Shown here piece by piece: positions 16,456-24,577 of a stretch of 64,000 nucleotides of DNA; within the stretch, counting starts at the first letter, position 1; the number at the start of each line of letters is the position of its first letter. This DNA comes from AP-15 sp963732095. GTDB lineage: Bacteria > Pseudomonadota > Alphaproteobacteria > ATCC43930 > CGMCC-115725. A program made the translations under genes and the position numbers. Below the pieces are notes generated by a model, which was not told the origin of the DNA, ran no database searches, and saw only the letters and a list, made by a program, of their open reading frames with translations. The DNA is taken from assembly GCA_963732095.1 (NCBI GenBank), contig CAVSZA010000048.1, positions 124,001-188,000 of the forward strand, read 5' to 3'.

Positions 16456-16946
16456 GTCGAGAAATACCCGATCGTGTGGGTAGAGATGCGCAGAAACGCA
16501 TATTCGCTGAAACCGGGCTTCAGCTGGTCGACGACCTCGAGGCGGCAGGTGTTGCCCGGCAACAACGTCACAGTCATCGTGCGCGTGCTTTGCGGATCAT
16601 TTTGGACGCGCACGAGCCGGCCGTCCGGCGCCGTCCGCCAAGACGCATATGCCGCGTCGTCACCGGAGCTGCTCAGCACCTGCCCCATCGCATTTCGATC
16701 CTGGTAGGGACCGGCGCTGCGGTTGCGGCCCTCGGAAAGATTGCCGCCCCCCGACACCGTGATCTGCAGGTTGTGGTGCACGGCGATGCCGGGATGAACC
16801 TCCGGCCGCACCATATCCATCACCAAATCATAGGTAAGATCAATCACGGTGTTCGCTGCAGCATTCCCGGGCAGAGCGCCGAATGCCGCGAACGCGGTAA
16901 TCACGGACGCCAGCAGCCGAGCCGCTTCGCAATGTCTAACCATCAT
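16419..16946 (-). CDS. hypothetical exported protein
   Basis: A 175-residue protein of no family I recognise. It has a convincing signal peptide (RHCEAARLLASVITAFAAFG up to an AxA site near residue 31, NAAA). The mature part starts VIDLTYDLVMDMVRPEVHPG, has a Gly/Ser stretch (SGGGNLSEGRN) and two Cys (one in GNTCRLEV, one in RTSCTVH) that could form a disulfide. Alternating polar and hydrophobic segments suggest a beta-rich periplasmic domain. The upstream sequence has only a weak ribosome site. It lies between gene fragments, so it may itself be recently acquired. Confidence 0.55.
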   Translation of the reverse strand: MMVRHCEAARLLASVITAFAAFGALPGNAAANTVIDLTYDLVMDMVRPEVHPGIAVHHNLQITVSGGGNLSEGRNRSAGPYQDRNAMGQVLSSSGDDAAYASWRTAPDGRLVRVQNDPQSTRTMTVTLLPGNTCRLEVVDQLKPGFSEYAFLRISTHTIGYFSTYRVTRTSCTVH

Positions 16947-16964
16947 CGTGCCTGTCCGCCAATC

Positions 16965-17087
16965 TTAGGCGCTGGGGTATTTAAGATATCGTGCGCTCCG
17001 CGCCATCGGGCCATTCTGCTCACGAAACCGCCCGCTCCCGTCCCCCGTTTTCTGTTCCTCCTGTTTTATCTGGTCGAGATCAGGCAT
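16965..17087 (-). CDS. small hypothetical protein, 40 residues
   Basis: A very short frame beginning MPDLDQIKQEEQKTGDGSGR, with AAGGAG seven bases before its ATG. The beginning resembles the N-terminus of DUF5681-type proteins (DQIKQ...GRF), which normally continue GxSGNPxGR; here the sequence diverges after GRFREQNG and stops. It is either a real tiny gene or the truncated head of such a protein. It lies 18 bases upstream of the exported hypothetical gene on the same strand and could be cotranscribed with it. Confidence 0.35.
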   Translation of the reverse strand: MPDLDQIKQEEQKTGDGSGRFREQNGPMARSARYLKYPSA

Positions 17088-17496
17088 TGCCAACTCCTTC
17101 AATCGCAATTTCGCACTCACAGGGCCGAAATGACGCAGTGTATAATGCGATTGCGGCATTTGCATGATTGTCCTTTTGCCAATCCCCCGGCGCCGCGGGG
17201 CGTTCCTATGTTCTCCTGACCAAGTGGCGACGGCCTGGAGTTCGGCGATAATCTCGCTGACCGGATTGAACGGCGGTCCTGATGGACGCTGATGGCAACC
17301 GCGGATGCGAGCGGCCTTTTCAATGACCGTATAGTCGGCGTGAACAGTGCTAGTGGTGTTGCCGTTGAGATCAATAGATGCTGTAAACCACGGCTCGTTG
17401 CATTTTCTCATTGGGTTTCCTGAACGCCGAGCCACATCCCATACCTCTTCCCAACTCATGCGTCGAGCGCGGTACGGAGCCGCATAGGAGACGATT
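17088..17496. other. gene-poor gap, no recognisable gene
   Basis: A minus-strand frame is open across most of this stretch (from about 17516), but its translation has no recognisable family and no good ribosome site, and its composition is unlike its neighbours. I see no repeat or terminator. Upstream control elements of the 40-residue gene and of arsM must lie here. Confidence 0.4.
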
Positions 17497-18043
17497 ATGG
17501 ACGAGGCGCAGATCAACGAAATGGTGCGCGCGCGCTATGGCGGGATTGCGACAGCGAGAGAGGCGAACTGCTGCGCGCCGTCGTCATCCAGTTGCGGCCC
17601 GGAAACCACTTCGCACGATAAGGCGCGGCGGATGGACTATTCGGCGGCGGAGCTGGCGGCGGTTCCCGAGGGTGCCAATCTCGGGCTTGGCTGCGGCAAC
17701 CCGCAGGCAATCGCCGCCATGCAACCGGGCGAGATCGTCGTCGACCTCGGCAGCGGTGCGGGATTCGACTGCTTCCTTGCCGCACGGCAGGTCGGCGAGG
17801 CCGGCCATGTGATCGGCATCGACATGACCCATGAGATGCTGAAAAAGGCGCGCGATAAAGCGGCCCACATCGGTGCTGACAATGTCGAATTCCGGTCTCG
17901 GGTAACTGGAACACCTGCCGATCGCCGATAACACGGCGGACATCGTAATCTCGAATTGCGTGATCAACCTTGTCACCGACAAGGAGCAGGTATTCCGCGA
18001 AGCCTTTCGCGTGCTCAAGTCCGGCGGGCGGCTCGCGGTGTAA
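17497..18043 (+). pseudogene. arsM: arsenite methyltransferase, frameshifted and truncated
   Basis: The first frame (ATG 17497, AGGAG upstream) encodes the SAM-binding half of ArsM: CCAPSSSSCG near the N-terminus, then NLGLGCGNP, VVDLGSGAGFDCFLAA and GIDMTHEMLKKA. From about 17905 the homology moves to the next frame: EHLPIADNTADIVISNCVIN, which has the conserved catalytic-type Cys, then TDKEQVFREAFRVLKSGGRL. One surplus A at 17904-17905 explains the shift. The protein then stops at TAA 18041-18043, far short of the usual 260-350 residues; the arsenic-binding C-terminal part is absent. The end coincides with the truncation of the converging ATPase gene, so a deletion (or misassembly) fused the two. 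Confidence 0.8.
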
Positions 18044-18317
18044 AGACCGCCAGCGCGGCGGTGCAGACTGCCGACCGGTCATGAAACAGGACCTCGTCCG
18101 GCTGGTGCGAGACTCGCAGCTGCGGCCGTTTTTGTAATTCAACAATCGAATCGATGAACGAGGGATGCTTCCACGGTTCAGCGACGCCGCGCGCGTGCTG
18201 CAGAGCATGAATGTCAGTTGCCGCTTCCTCGACGACACTGAAGCCATCAAGCTCCATTTGCCGAATAATCGCCGTCTTCCCCGCGCCGAGGGCTCCTGTC
18301 AGGATGAACCTCTTCAT
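18044..18317 (-). pseudogene. AAA/P-loop ATPase, N-terminal fragment
   Basis: From ATG 18317 the product starts MKRFILTGALGAGKTAII, a Walker A P-loop (GALGAGKT), followed by VVEEAATDI and DEVLFHDRSAVCTAALAVF, which match the small AAA_28-type ATPases of about 180 residues. Homology ends at about 18044, and the frame then runs about ten foreign residues into the arsM remnant. The C-terminal half is missing. A truncated protein of about 100 residues could still be made but would lack the nucleotide-lid part. Confidence 0.7.
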
Positions 18318-18341
18318 GCCTCTCCATCATAGCGGTGACGG

Positions 18342-18370
18342 TTGACGCGGTCCCTTCCCTCAGCTACAAA
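18342..18370 (+). promoter_or_regulatory. candidate sigma-70 promoter
   Basis: TTGACG (18342-18347), a 17-base spacer and TACAAA (18365-18370) give a near-consensus -35 and a 4/6 -10 box. Transcription from here would run through the structured leader at 18377-18519 toward the MATE gene. Confidence 0.45.
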
Positions 18371-18376
18371 CCGCCT

Positions 18377-18519
18377 ATGATTTGCGTATTCCTACGCCTT
18401 ATGGCGACTGCCAACTCGCGCGGCTTTGCCGTGGGGCCTGAGGGTATGCGCGTGCGCTGAGTACGATCAACACGCGACGATAGGGGCCCCACCGAAGCCG
18501 GTCGGGGCCCTTTCTTTTT
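18377..18519 (+). promoter_or_regulatory. structured leader or small RNA ahead of the MATE gene
   Basis: About 140 bases between the candidate promoter and the intrinsic terminator contain successive hairpins: GCGTA/TACGC (18384-18397), CGCGGC-TTT-GCCGTG near 18418-18432, and CGCGTG/CACGCG (18449-18476). They are followed by a terminator 55 bases before the MATE start. This architecture fits a transcription-attenuating leader (riboswitch-like or protein-dependent) or a free-standing sRNA. I do not recognise a known riboswitch class in it. Confidence 0.4.
18484..18519 (+). terminator. intrinsic terminator upstream of the MATE gene
   Basis: Stem GGGCCCC (18484-18490) with GGGGCCC (18504-18510), extended by ACCG/CGGT around an AAGC loop with one bulged C, then TTTCTTTTT (18511-18519). 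The stem is strong and carries a proper T-tract on the plus strand. Confidence 0.8.
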
Positions 18520-18574
18520 GAGGGTCTCGCTTGGCAGCGGCGGCGGCGCTGTGCTGGAGATGAGAGAGAGCCCG

Positions 18575-19993
18575 ATGCAACCGGTCGACCCACACAATCA
18601 GCGGCTTTGCGGAGCTGCAGGGTCCGGCATTGGCGCGGAGCTGCGGGCGACCCTGGCCCTCGCGGCGCCGCTCGCTGCGGCCAATCTCGCGCAGATGGCA
18701 ATGGGCGTTACCAACACGATGATGGTCGGGCGTCTCGGCGCCATGCCGCTCGCCGCCGCTGGGCTCGGCGGGATGCTTTTTTTCACCATCGGCGTCATGC
18801 TCCAGGGAGTTCTTTTCGCCGTGGCGCCACTCGCTGCGCATGCGCTCGGCGCGGGCGATCGACGTGCGGCGGGTCGGATCGCGGGCGCCGGCCTCGCACT
18901 CGCCGTGCTATTGGCGCTGCCCTTTGTCGCCGCGCTGATTAGTTTGGATCGCCTGCTCGAATGGCTGGGCTACGATGCCGCACTCGCGACTGAGATCGGT
19001 CGCTATTTGCGCGCGCTCGGCTGGGGTGGGCCCGCTTTTCTCGGCTTTGGGGTGCTCCGTAGCCTCTTCGCCGCACTGTCGCATACGCGTCCGGTGATGG
19101 CGGTGCTGCTCGTCTGCGTTGCCGGCAACGCGGTGCTGAACTGGGTGCTGATCTTCGGCCATCTTGGGGTGCCGGCCCTCGGCGTCGCCGGCTCGGGCTA
19201 TGCGAGCTCGATCAATCAGTGGCTGATCCTGGCTGGCCTCGCGCTGTGCGCCCGCATCATGCCGGGTCTGGCGGGTTTGCGTATGCTGCGCAACGCCTGC
19301 GCTGCGAGCCGGACCCAAATGGCGAACATCCTGCGCCTCGGCCTGCCGATCGGCGGGCTCAGGGGGATGGAGGTCGGCGTCTTTCTTGCCGCCGGGATCC
19401 TGATGGGCCTCTTGGGGGCGGCGGCACTCGGGGCGCATCAGCTCGTCCTCAATTGCGCGAGCATCCCGTTTATGGTGCCGCTGGGTCTCGGTCAGGCCGC
19501 GACGGTCCGTATCGCCTACGAGCTCGGCGCCGGCCGGGCGTTCGCCGCGCGCCGGGCCGGCTTAGTGGCGCTTGCCCTCGGGGTCGGGTTCATGTGCGCT
19601 GCGGCGGTCGTGTTGTGGACCGTGCCGGAGGCCATCATCGCAGTCTATATCGACATCGCCGACCCGGCCAATCGCGAGACCGTCGAGATCGCGCGGCGTC
19701 TCATTGTAATTGCGGCGATCTTCCAGGTGTTCGACGGGATGCAGGTGATCGCGGCCGGCGCGCTGCGTGGCTACAGGGACACCTTTGTTCCGATGATATT
19801 GGCTGCCTTCGGGTACTGGGGCGCCGGCTTTCTCGGGGGGTGGTTGCTCGCCTTTCCGCTCGGCTATGGCGCAATCGGCCTGTGGTGGGGCCTCGCCCTC
19901 GGGCTCGCGGTCGTCGCCATCCTGCTGACCCTGCGGCTCCATTTGCTCGCGCCGCCAGCCATCCGGTCAGCCGAGGCGGTCGCCCTGCGATAA
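18575..19993 (+). CDS. MATE family efflux transporter
   Basis: A 472-residue, very hydrophobic protein with about twelve membrane segments in two homologous halves. LAAPLAAANLAQMAMGVTNT and MMVGRLGAMPLAAAGLG at the start, and the mirrored LVLNCASIPFMVPLGLGQAA in the second half, are typical of Na+/H+-coupled multidrug and toxin exporters of the NorM type. The start is set at ATG 18575 (GAGAGAG four to five bases upstream); ATG 18560 and a TTG further upstream are in frame. It probably exports cationic drugs or metabolites. A terminator-containing leader precedes it, so expression may be controlled by attenuation. Confidence 0.88.
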   Translation: MQPVDPHNQRLCGAAGSGIGAELRATLALAAPLAAANLAQMAMGVTNTMMVGRLGAMPLAAAGLGGMLFFTIGVMLQGVLFAVAPLAAHALGAGDRRAAGRIAGAGLALAVLLALPFVAALISLDRLLEWLGYDAALATEIGRYLRALGWGGPAFLGFGVLRSLFAALSHTRPVMAVLLVCVAGNAVLNWVLIFGHLGVPALGVAGSGYASSINQWLILAGLALCARIMPGLAGLRMLRNACAASRTQMANILRLGLPIGGLRGMEVGVFLAAGILMGLLGAAALGAHQLVLNCASIPFMVPLGLGQAATVRIAYELGAGRAFAARRAGLVALALGVGFMCAAAVVLWTVPEAIIAVYIDIADPANRETVEIARRLIVIAAIFQVFDGMQVIAAGALRGYRDTFVPMILAAFGYWGAGFLGGWLLAFPLGYGAIGLWWGLALGLAVVAILLTLRLHLLAPPAIRSAEAVALR

Positions 19994-20202
19994 CCTCTTC
20001 CACGGAGGCCGAAAATTGGCCAAAATCGCGGCACGACTTTGGGAATCCGGGGAATGTCGGTTTTAATGGATCGAGCTGTACCGGCGCTACGTGCGCGAGG
20101 GTGCCGATCTGCCGGCGGCCGCCGCTCCACTGCAGGATCCGGTGTTCAGCGAGCGAATGCCCAGGGTCAAAGCGGGTGGGTCAGCTCGACAGGGGAGCCA
20201 TC

Positions 20203-21459
20203 ATGGCCGGGACCACGCACCATAAAGTGTTGATCGTCGGCGGCGGCACCGCCGGTATTACCGTGGCGGCGAGCTTGAGGCGCCACGGGCCGGGCGGGAT
20301 CGACATCGCGATCGTCGAGCCGAGTGACACGCACTACTACCAGCCGGCATTCACGCTAGTGGGGGCCGGGCTCTACGACCTCAGGCGCACGCATCGGCCG
20401 ACCGACAGCCTGGTGCCATCGGGCGTCAAGCGCATCAAGGCCGCCGCGCGCAAGTTCGATCCCGCGAACAACCGGGTCGAACTGTCCACCGGCGAGGGGG
20501 TCACCTATGACTATCTGGTGATCTGCACCGGGGTGAAGCTCGATTGGGCCAAGATCGATGGCCTCGCCGAGGCGCTTGGCCGTGATCGCGTGTGCAGCAA
20601 CTATTCTCCTGATCATGTCAGCTATACTCGCGAGTGCATCAACGCACTCAAGCCCGGGAGCAAGGCGGTATTCACTCAGCCGCCGCTGCCGTTCAAGTGT
20701 CCGGGCGCGCCGCAGAAGATCGTTTATCTCACTGCCGACCATCTGCAGCGCGGGGGCATCCGAGTCAACGTCGATCTCCAGTATTTCGTGCACGCACCAG
20801 TGATTTTCGGCGTGCCGTTTTTCGCCCGCGAGTGTGCCAAGGTTGCCGAGCGTTACGGCGTCCCGGTGCACTACCAGCACAACCTCGTCGCCGTTGACGC
20901 CAAGGCCAAGACTGCGGTTTTCGAGGTCGTCGGCGGCGGCGACCAGGGTCAGCGGATCAGGGTGCCGTACGACATGCTGCACGTCTCGCCGCCGCAAAGC
21001 CCGCCCGACGACATCAGTTCGAGCCCGCTCGCCAACCCCGCCGGCTGGGTTGAAGTCGACCAGAACTCGATGCAGCACGTGCGCCACGCCAATGTATTCG
21101 CACTCGGCGACGTCACCACGACGCCAAATTCGAAGACCGCCGCCGCCGTGCGCAAGCAGGCGCCCGTGGTGGTGCGGAACATTCTGAGGTTAATGAACGG
21201 TCAAGCGATCGACGGCGGCTATGACGGTTATGCCTCGTGCCCGCTGACCACCGCCAACGGCAAGGCGATCATCGCGGAGTTCATCTACGGCGGCAAAGTC
21301 ACTCCGACCCTGCCCGTCCTCGATCCCGGCAAGGAGCGCTGGCTAGGTTGGTGGATCAAGGTGAGCTTCCTGCCAACCCTGTATTGGCAATACATGCTCA
21401 AGGGCTACGAGTGGTTCCCCAAACACAATACCGCATTCAAGGAACCCACCGTCCGATAA
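20203..21459 (+). CDS. sulfide:quinone oxidoreductase-like FAD-dependent oxidoreductase
   Basis: A 418-residue membrane-associated flavoprotein of the SQR/NDH-2 family. KVLIVGGGTAGITVA (residues 8-22) is the FAD dinucleotide fold, YLVICTGVKLDW the second FAD strand, and VFALGDVTTTPNSKTAAA the FAD-flavin C-terminal motif. Cys in PFKCPGAPQK and in YASCPLTTANG are placed like the redox-active cysteines of type II SQRs, favouring sulfide oxidation to sulfane sulfur with quinone as acceptor. GWWIKVSFLPTLYWQYMLKG is the amphipathic membrane anchor. ATG follows AGGGGAG. The 209 bases before it contain a short open fragment (LYRRYVREGADLPAA) with no start, possibly the tail of another gene. It converges on manC. 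Confidence 0.85.
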   Translation: MAGTTHHKVLIVGGGTAGITVAASLRRHGPGGIDIAIVEPSDTHYYQPAFTLVGAGLYDLRRTHRPTDSLVPSGVKRIKAAARKFDPANNRVELSTGEGVTYDYLVICTGVKLDWAKIDGLAEALGRDRVCSNYSPDHVSYTRECINALKPGSKAVFTQPPLPFKCPGAPQKIVYLTADHLQRGGIRVNVDLQYFVHAPVIFGVPFFARECAKVAERYGVPVHYQHNLVAVDAKAKTAVFEVVGGGDQGQRIRVPYDMLHVSPPQSPPDDISSSPLANPAGWVEVDQNSMQHVRHANVFALGDVTTTPNSKTAAAVRKQAPVVVRNILRLMNGQAIDGGYDGYASCPLTTANGKAIIAEFIYGGKVTPTLPVLDPGKERWLGWWIKVSFLPTLYWQYMLKGYEWFPKHNTAFKEPTVR

Positions 21460-21477
21460 ACGGGTATTAGCCCCGGG

Positions 21478-22893
21478 CTAGCTTCTGCCGTAGCTGTCCT
21501 CCAGCCGGATTATATCGTCCTCGCCGAGATAGCTCCCGGATTGCACCTCGATCAGGTGCAGCGGGATCTTGCCCGGGTTTTCGAGCCGATGCGCGGTGCC
21601 GATCGGGATGTAGGTCGATTGGTCCTCGGACAGCATCATCTCCTGGTCGCCGCGGCGGATCTTCGCCGTGCCCTGGACGACGACCCAATGCTCGGCCCGA
21701 TGATGATGCATCTGCAATGACAGCTTGCCGCCCGGCTTGACCATGATGTGCTTGACCTGCACGCGATGTCCGTTGTGCAGCGAGGTGAAGGTGCCCCACG
21801 GGCGGTGCACGGTCGGCAGCGCATCGGCTTCGTCGCGGCGGTCTTTGACCAGCCGCGCGACGAGCTTCTTGACGTCCTGCGTGCGGTTGCGCGGCGCTAC
21901 CATGACCGCATCGGCGGTGGCGACGACGACCAGATCCTCGATGCCGATCGCCGCCACGAGACCGGCTTCGGACCGCAGATAGCAATTGCGGGTGTCTTCG
22001 GCGACGACATCGCCTTCGATCGAAGTGCCGTGCTGGTCCTTGGCGCCCATCTCCCAAAGCGCGTCCCAGGAGCCGAGATCGCTCCACCCCATGCTGACCG
22101 GGACGACCGCGGCGCGCCGGGTACGCTCCATGACCGCGTAGTCGATCGAATCACTGTCGCAGGCGGCAAAGGCCTCTCGGCCGAGGCGGACAAAGTCGCT
22201 GTCGCGCTGCGCCGTTGCCAGCGCGTTGCGGCAGGCGGCGACCATATCCGGCCGCAGCCGCTCCAGCTCGTCGAGATAGACCCTCGCCGGGAACAAGAAG
22301 ATCCCGCTGTTCCACGAATGCTCGCCTGAGGCGACATAGGCCTGTGCCTGTTCCGGGCCAGGCTTCTCGACAAATTCGGCGACCGCAAAGACGCCCTCGG
22401 CGCCGTCCAGCTCGCCGCCGCGCCGGATGTAGCCATACCCGGTCTCGGCACGCTGCGGGGCTATGCCAAAGCTGACCAGCGCACTGGCCCGCGCTGCGGC
22501 TGCGGCGCGCTCGATGGCGCCGGCAAAGGCCGCGGAATCGCCGATCGTGTGGTCGGAAGGCATGACCAGCATCAGCGGGTCGGGCTCCGTTTCGGTCAAC
22601 GCCAAGGCGGCGATGCAAGCGGCGGGGGCCGTGTTGCGGCCGACGGGCTCGAGCAGGAGCGCACGCGGAACGGCGGCGATCTCGCGCAACTGCTCGGCGA
22701 TGATGAACCGATGCTCTTCATTGGCAACTAGCAACGGGGCGGCGAAGCCCTGCCGGTCGGCCACGCGGCGAACCGTTTGCTGCAACAGGCTGTCGCGGCC
22801 GAGCAGGCCCAGCAGCTGTTTCGGGTAGAGCGTGCGCGACATCGGCCAGAGCCGCGTACCCGAGCCGCCGGACAGAATGACGGGATGAATCAT
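21478..22893 (-). CDS. manC: mannose-1-phosphate guanylyltransferase/mannose-6-phosphate isomerase
   Basis: A 471-residue bifunctional enzyme of the ManC/AlgA/XanB family, making GDP-mannose for surface polysaccharides. The N-terminal nucleotidyltransferase has ILSGGSGTRLWPMSR and YPKQLL (residues 6-27), VMPSDHTI and FVEKP. The C-terminal cupin (type II PMI) has RPWGTF, HHRAEHWVVVQGTA and YIPIGTAHRLENPG with its metal His residues. The start at ATG 22893 has GAGGAA six bases upstream; the frame remains open for 141 codons further upstream without homology. It is the first gene of the polysaccharide region, with the deacetylase upstream on the same strand. Confidence 0.92.
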   Translation of the reverse strand: MIHPVILSGGSGTRLWPMSRTLYPKQLLGLLGRDSLLQQTVRRVADRQGFAAPLLVANEEHRFIIAEQLREIAAVPRALLLEPVGRNTAPAACIAALALTETEPDPLMLVMPSDHTIGDSAAFAGAIERAAAAARASALVSFGIAPQRAETGYGYIRRGGELDGAEGVFAVAEFVEKPGPEQAQAYVASGEHSWNSGIFLFPARVYLDELERLRPDMVAACRNALATAQRDSDFVRLGREAFAACDSDSIDYAVMERTRRAAVVPVSMGWSDLGSWDALWEMGAKDQHGTSIEGDVVAEDTRNCYLRSEAGLVAAIGIEDLVVVATADAVMVAPRNRTQDVKKLVARLVKDRRDEADALPTVHRPWGTFTSLHNGHRVQVKHIMVKPGGKLSLQMHHHRAEHWVVVQGTAKIRRGDQEMMLSEDQSTYIPIGTAHRLENPGKIPLHLIEVQSGSYLGEDDIIRLEDSYGRS

Positions 22894-23255
22894 GCGAGTT
22901 CCTCGTGGCCCACGGGACAAACGTACTCGACTTTCGCAGAAGTGTTTGCCGACATACACCGTTTTCGCGAAGCCGCAAATGTTGCCTGCTCTTTTACAAG
23001 AAAAACTTAACCGAGCGGAGCCGCGCGACTGCTGCCGACGGTAGCGGCACAGACCGGCACCGAGGTTGGCACAGTAGAGTCGAGACAAGCGGGATCGCGG
23101 ACCGCAAGGCAGGGCGAGCGACCAATCGAGGACAACCGCCGCGACACCGCGGACGACCGAAATCGGGGAGTCGGCAGCCAAGATGCCCAACCGCAGGCCG
23201 CACAACGAAGAGTACGTTGAGCTTTTACAGGGCGCGGCGACAACACCGTGCCGAT
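22894..23255. other. intergenic, no gene seen
   Basis: These 362 bases separate the deacetylase stop from manC. No convincing frame, hairpin-plus-T terminator or repeat is visible. A manC promoter is expected here; the AT-richer patch around 22975-23010 (TTTTACAAGAAAAACTTAA) is the most likely site. Confidence 0.4.
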
Positions 23256-24311
23256 CTATCTCGCCCAACCGGCTCTGCGGACGCGTTCCGGGCTGACAAA
23301 CATTGGCTCGCTGCATTGTTCAGCGAGCGCCTTGACTTCGAACGGCGTGGCCGCCCGACCGCCGACCTCCTCGAAGAAGAAGGTTAAATATTGCCCGATC
23401 CGTTTCAGGAAACCATGAAGATCCGCCTCGGTGCGCACATAAGGCGTGTTGCCCGGGGCGAGCGAAGGACTGTGGTAGGCGAAACTGAACACGCGATGAC
23501 CTTTGCGCAGCAAGGCGCGGGTGAGCCGACGCTGCTCCTCGAAGGAAATCCCTTCCGGCGTCAACGTGATGCGCTCGACCAGGCCGAGCCGCGCCAAGAT
23601 GCCCGGCACGTGCAGCGCCTTCAGGCGCTCGTTCATCGTCAAGGTATAGGCGATGCTTCCGGTGTCGGCGAGCAGGCCGGTGTAGCCGATTGAAAGCGGG
23701 ATTTCGAGCAGCTTCGGGTTTTTGCCGAACCAGTAGGGGCTGGGGCGGCAATGCGTGAAATCGGGGCCGAATTTGCAGCTGAGATCGGTGCCCGGAACAA
23801 CGCTTACGTCGATTTCGTAGCCGAGCTCGGCGAGGATACCGGCCGTTGCCCGCCCGACGCCGTATCGGCCCGCTTTGTAAATGCGCGGGCGGACTCCGAT
23901 ATTGGTTTCGATGCTGTGCGTAAGCTGGATGAGCTTTTCCCGTTCGAGCTCGAACGGCAGGTTGCCGGGATAGGAGTTCTCGTCGGTAATCTGCTCGACC
24001 AGCGGCGGATTGTCCCAGGGTTGCAGATGGGCTCCGATCTCGCAGGCACCCGACCGATGTAAGTCGCCTATAAACTCGAAGGCTTCGGGCGTGCTGCTGA
24101 CCGGAAAATCGAGGACGAAGGTCGGCCGCACGCCATATCTCTCGAAGATCCGTTGCGCACGATCCTGGTATTTGACCGAGGTGACACCCCTTGCGTGGCG
24201 CGGCCGGGCGGCCTCCCAGTCGAACTCGGCTTCGGTATCGACGACGACGACCAGCATCGGCGTCTGCTCGGCCGGCCAATTGATCGTCCTCCAGGTATTA
24301 GGGTCGAGCAT
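23256..24311 (-). CDS. polysaccharide deacetylase (WalW-like, NodB-homology superfamily)
   Basis: A 351-residue soluble protein. MLVVVVDTEAEFDW (residues 19-32) holds the first acidic motif (D25-T-E27) of the carbohydrate esterase 4 fold, GAHLQPW (His95) a metal His, and FSFAYHSPSLAPGNTPYV a late His that fits the catalytic strand. Homologues labelled WalW occur in exopolysaccharide clusters. It lacks a signal peptide, so it would act in the cytoplasm on a lipid-linked or nucleotide-linked sugar, or be exported by another route. The glycosyltransferase at 24578 is divergent from it, and manC follows downstream. Confidence 0.85.
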   Translation of the reverse strand: MLDPNTWRTINWPAEQTPMLVVVVDTEAEFDWEAARPRHARGVTSVKYQDRAQRIFERYGVRPTFVLDFPVSSTPEAFEFIGDLHRSGACEIGAHLQPWDNPPLVEQITDENSYPGNLPFELEREKLIQLTHSIETNIGVRPRIYKAGRYGVGRATAGILAELGYEIDVSVVPGTDLSCKFGPDFTHCRPSPYWFGKNPKLLEIPLSIGYTGLLADTGSIAYTLTMNERLKALHVPGILARLGLVERITLTPEGISFEEQRRLTRALLRKGHRVFSFAYHSPSLAPGNTPYVRTEADLHGFLKRIGQYLTFFFEEVGGRAATPFEVKALAEQCSEPMFVSPERVRRAGWAR

Positions 24312-24577
24312 GCCTCAACAGTATGGTTCAACAGATCGCGGCTGCTCCCACTAACGGTTGTGCCTATTCCGGCCGACGCAGGTGCTCGGCGGAAGCGCCG
24401 ACTGTTCGAAAAAACCCACGATAGTAACCGAGCGATAACATTGCAGCCTCAACTATGCCACATACCGAGCCCTACCTCACGTCGCAAACTTGCTGCATGA
24501 TGCTTATAGGAGTTAAACATTCCACCACTGCGGCGAAATTATCAGGCGCTGCGGAGCCGCATCGCCGCCAAACCCGA

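Noticed and set aside
17100..17516. A longer hypothetical minus-strand gene continuous with the 40-residue frame
   Set aside because: The strong ribosome site lies directly before the internal ATG at 17087, and the upstream translation shows no coding features.
23000..23250. A plus-strand coding region between manC and the deacetylase
   Set aside because: Open frames here have biased composition, no start context and no recognisable motif.
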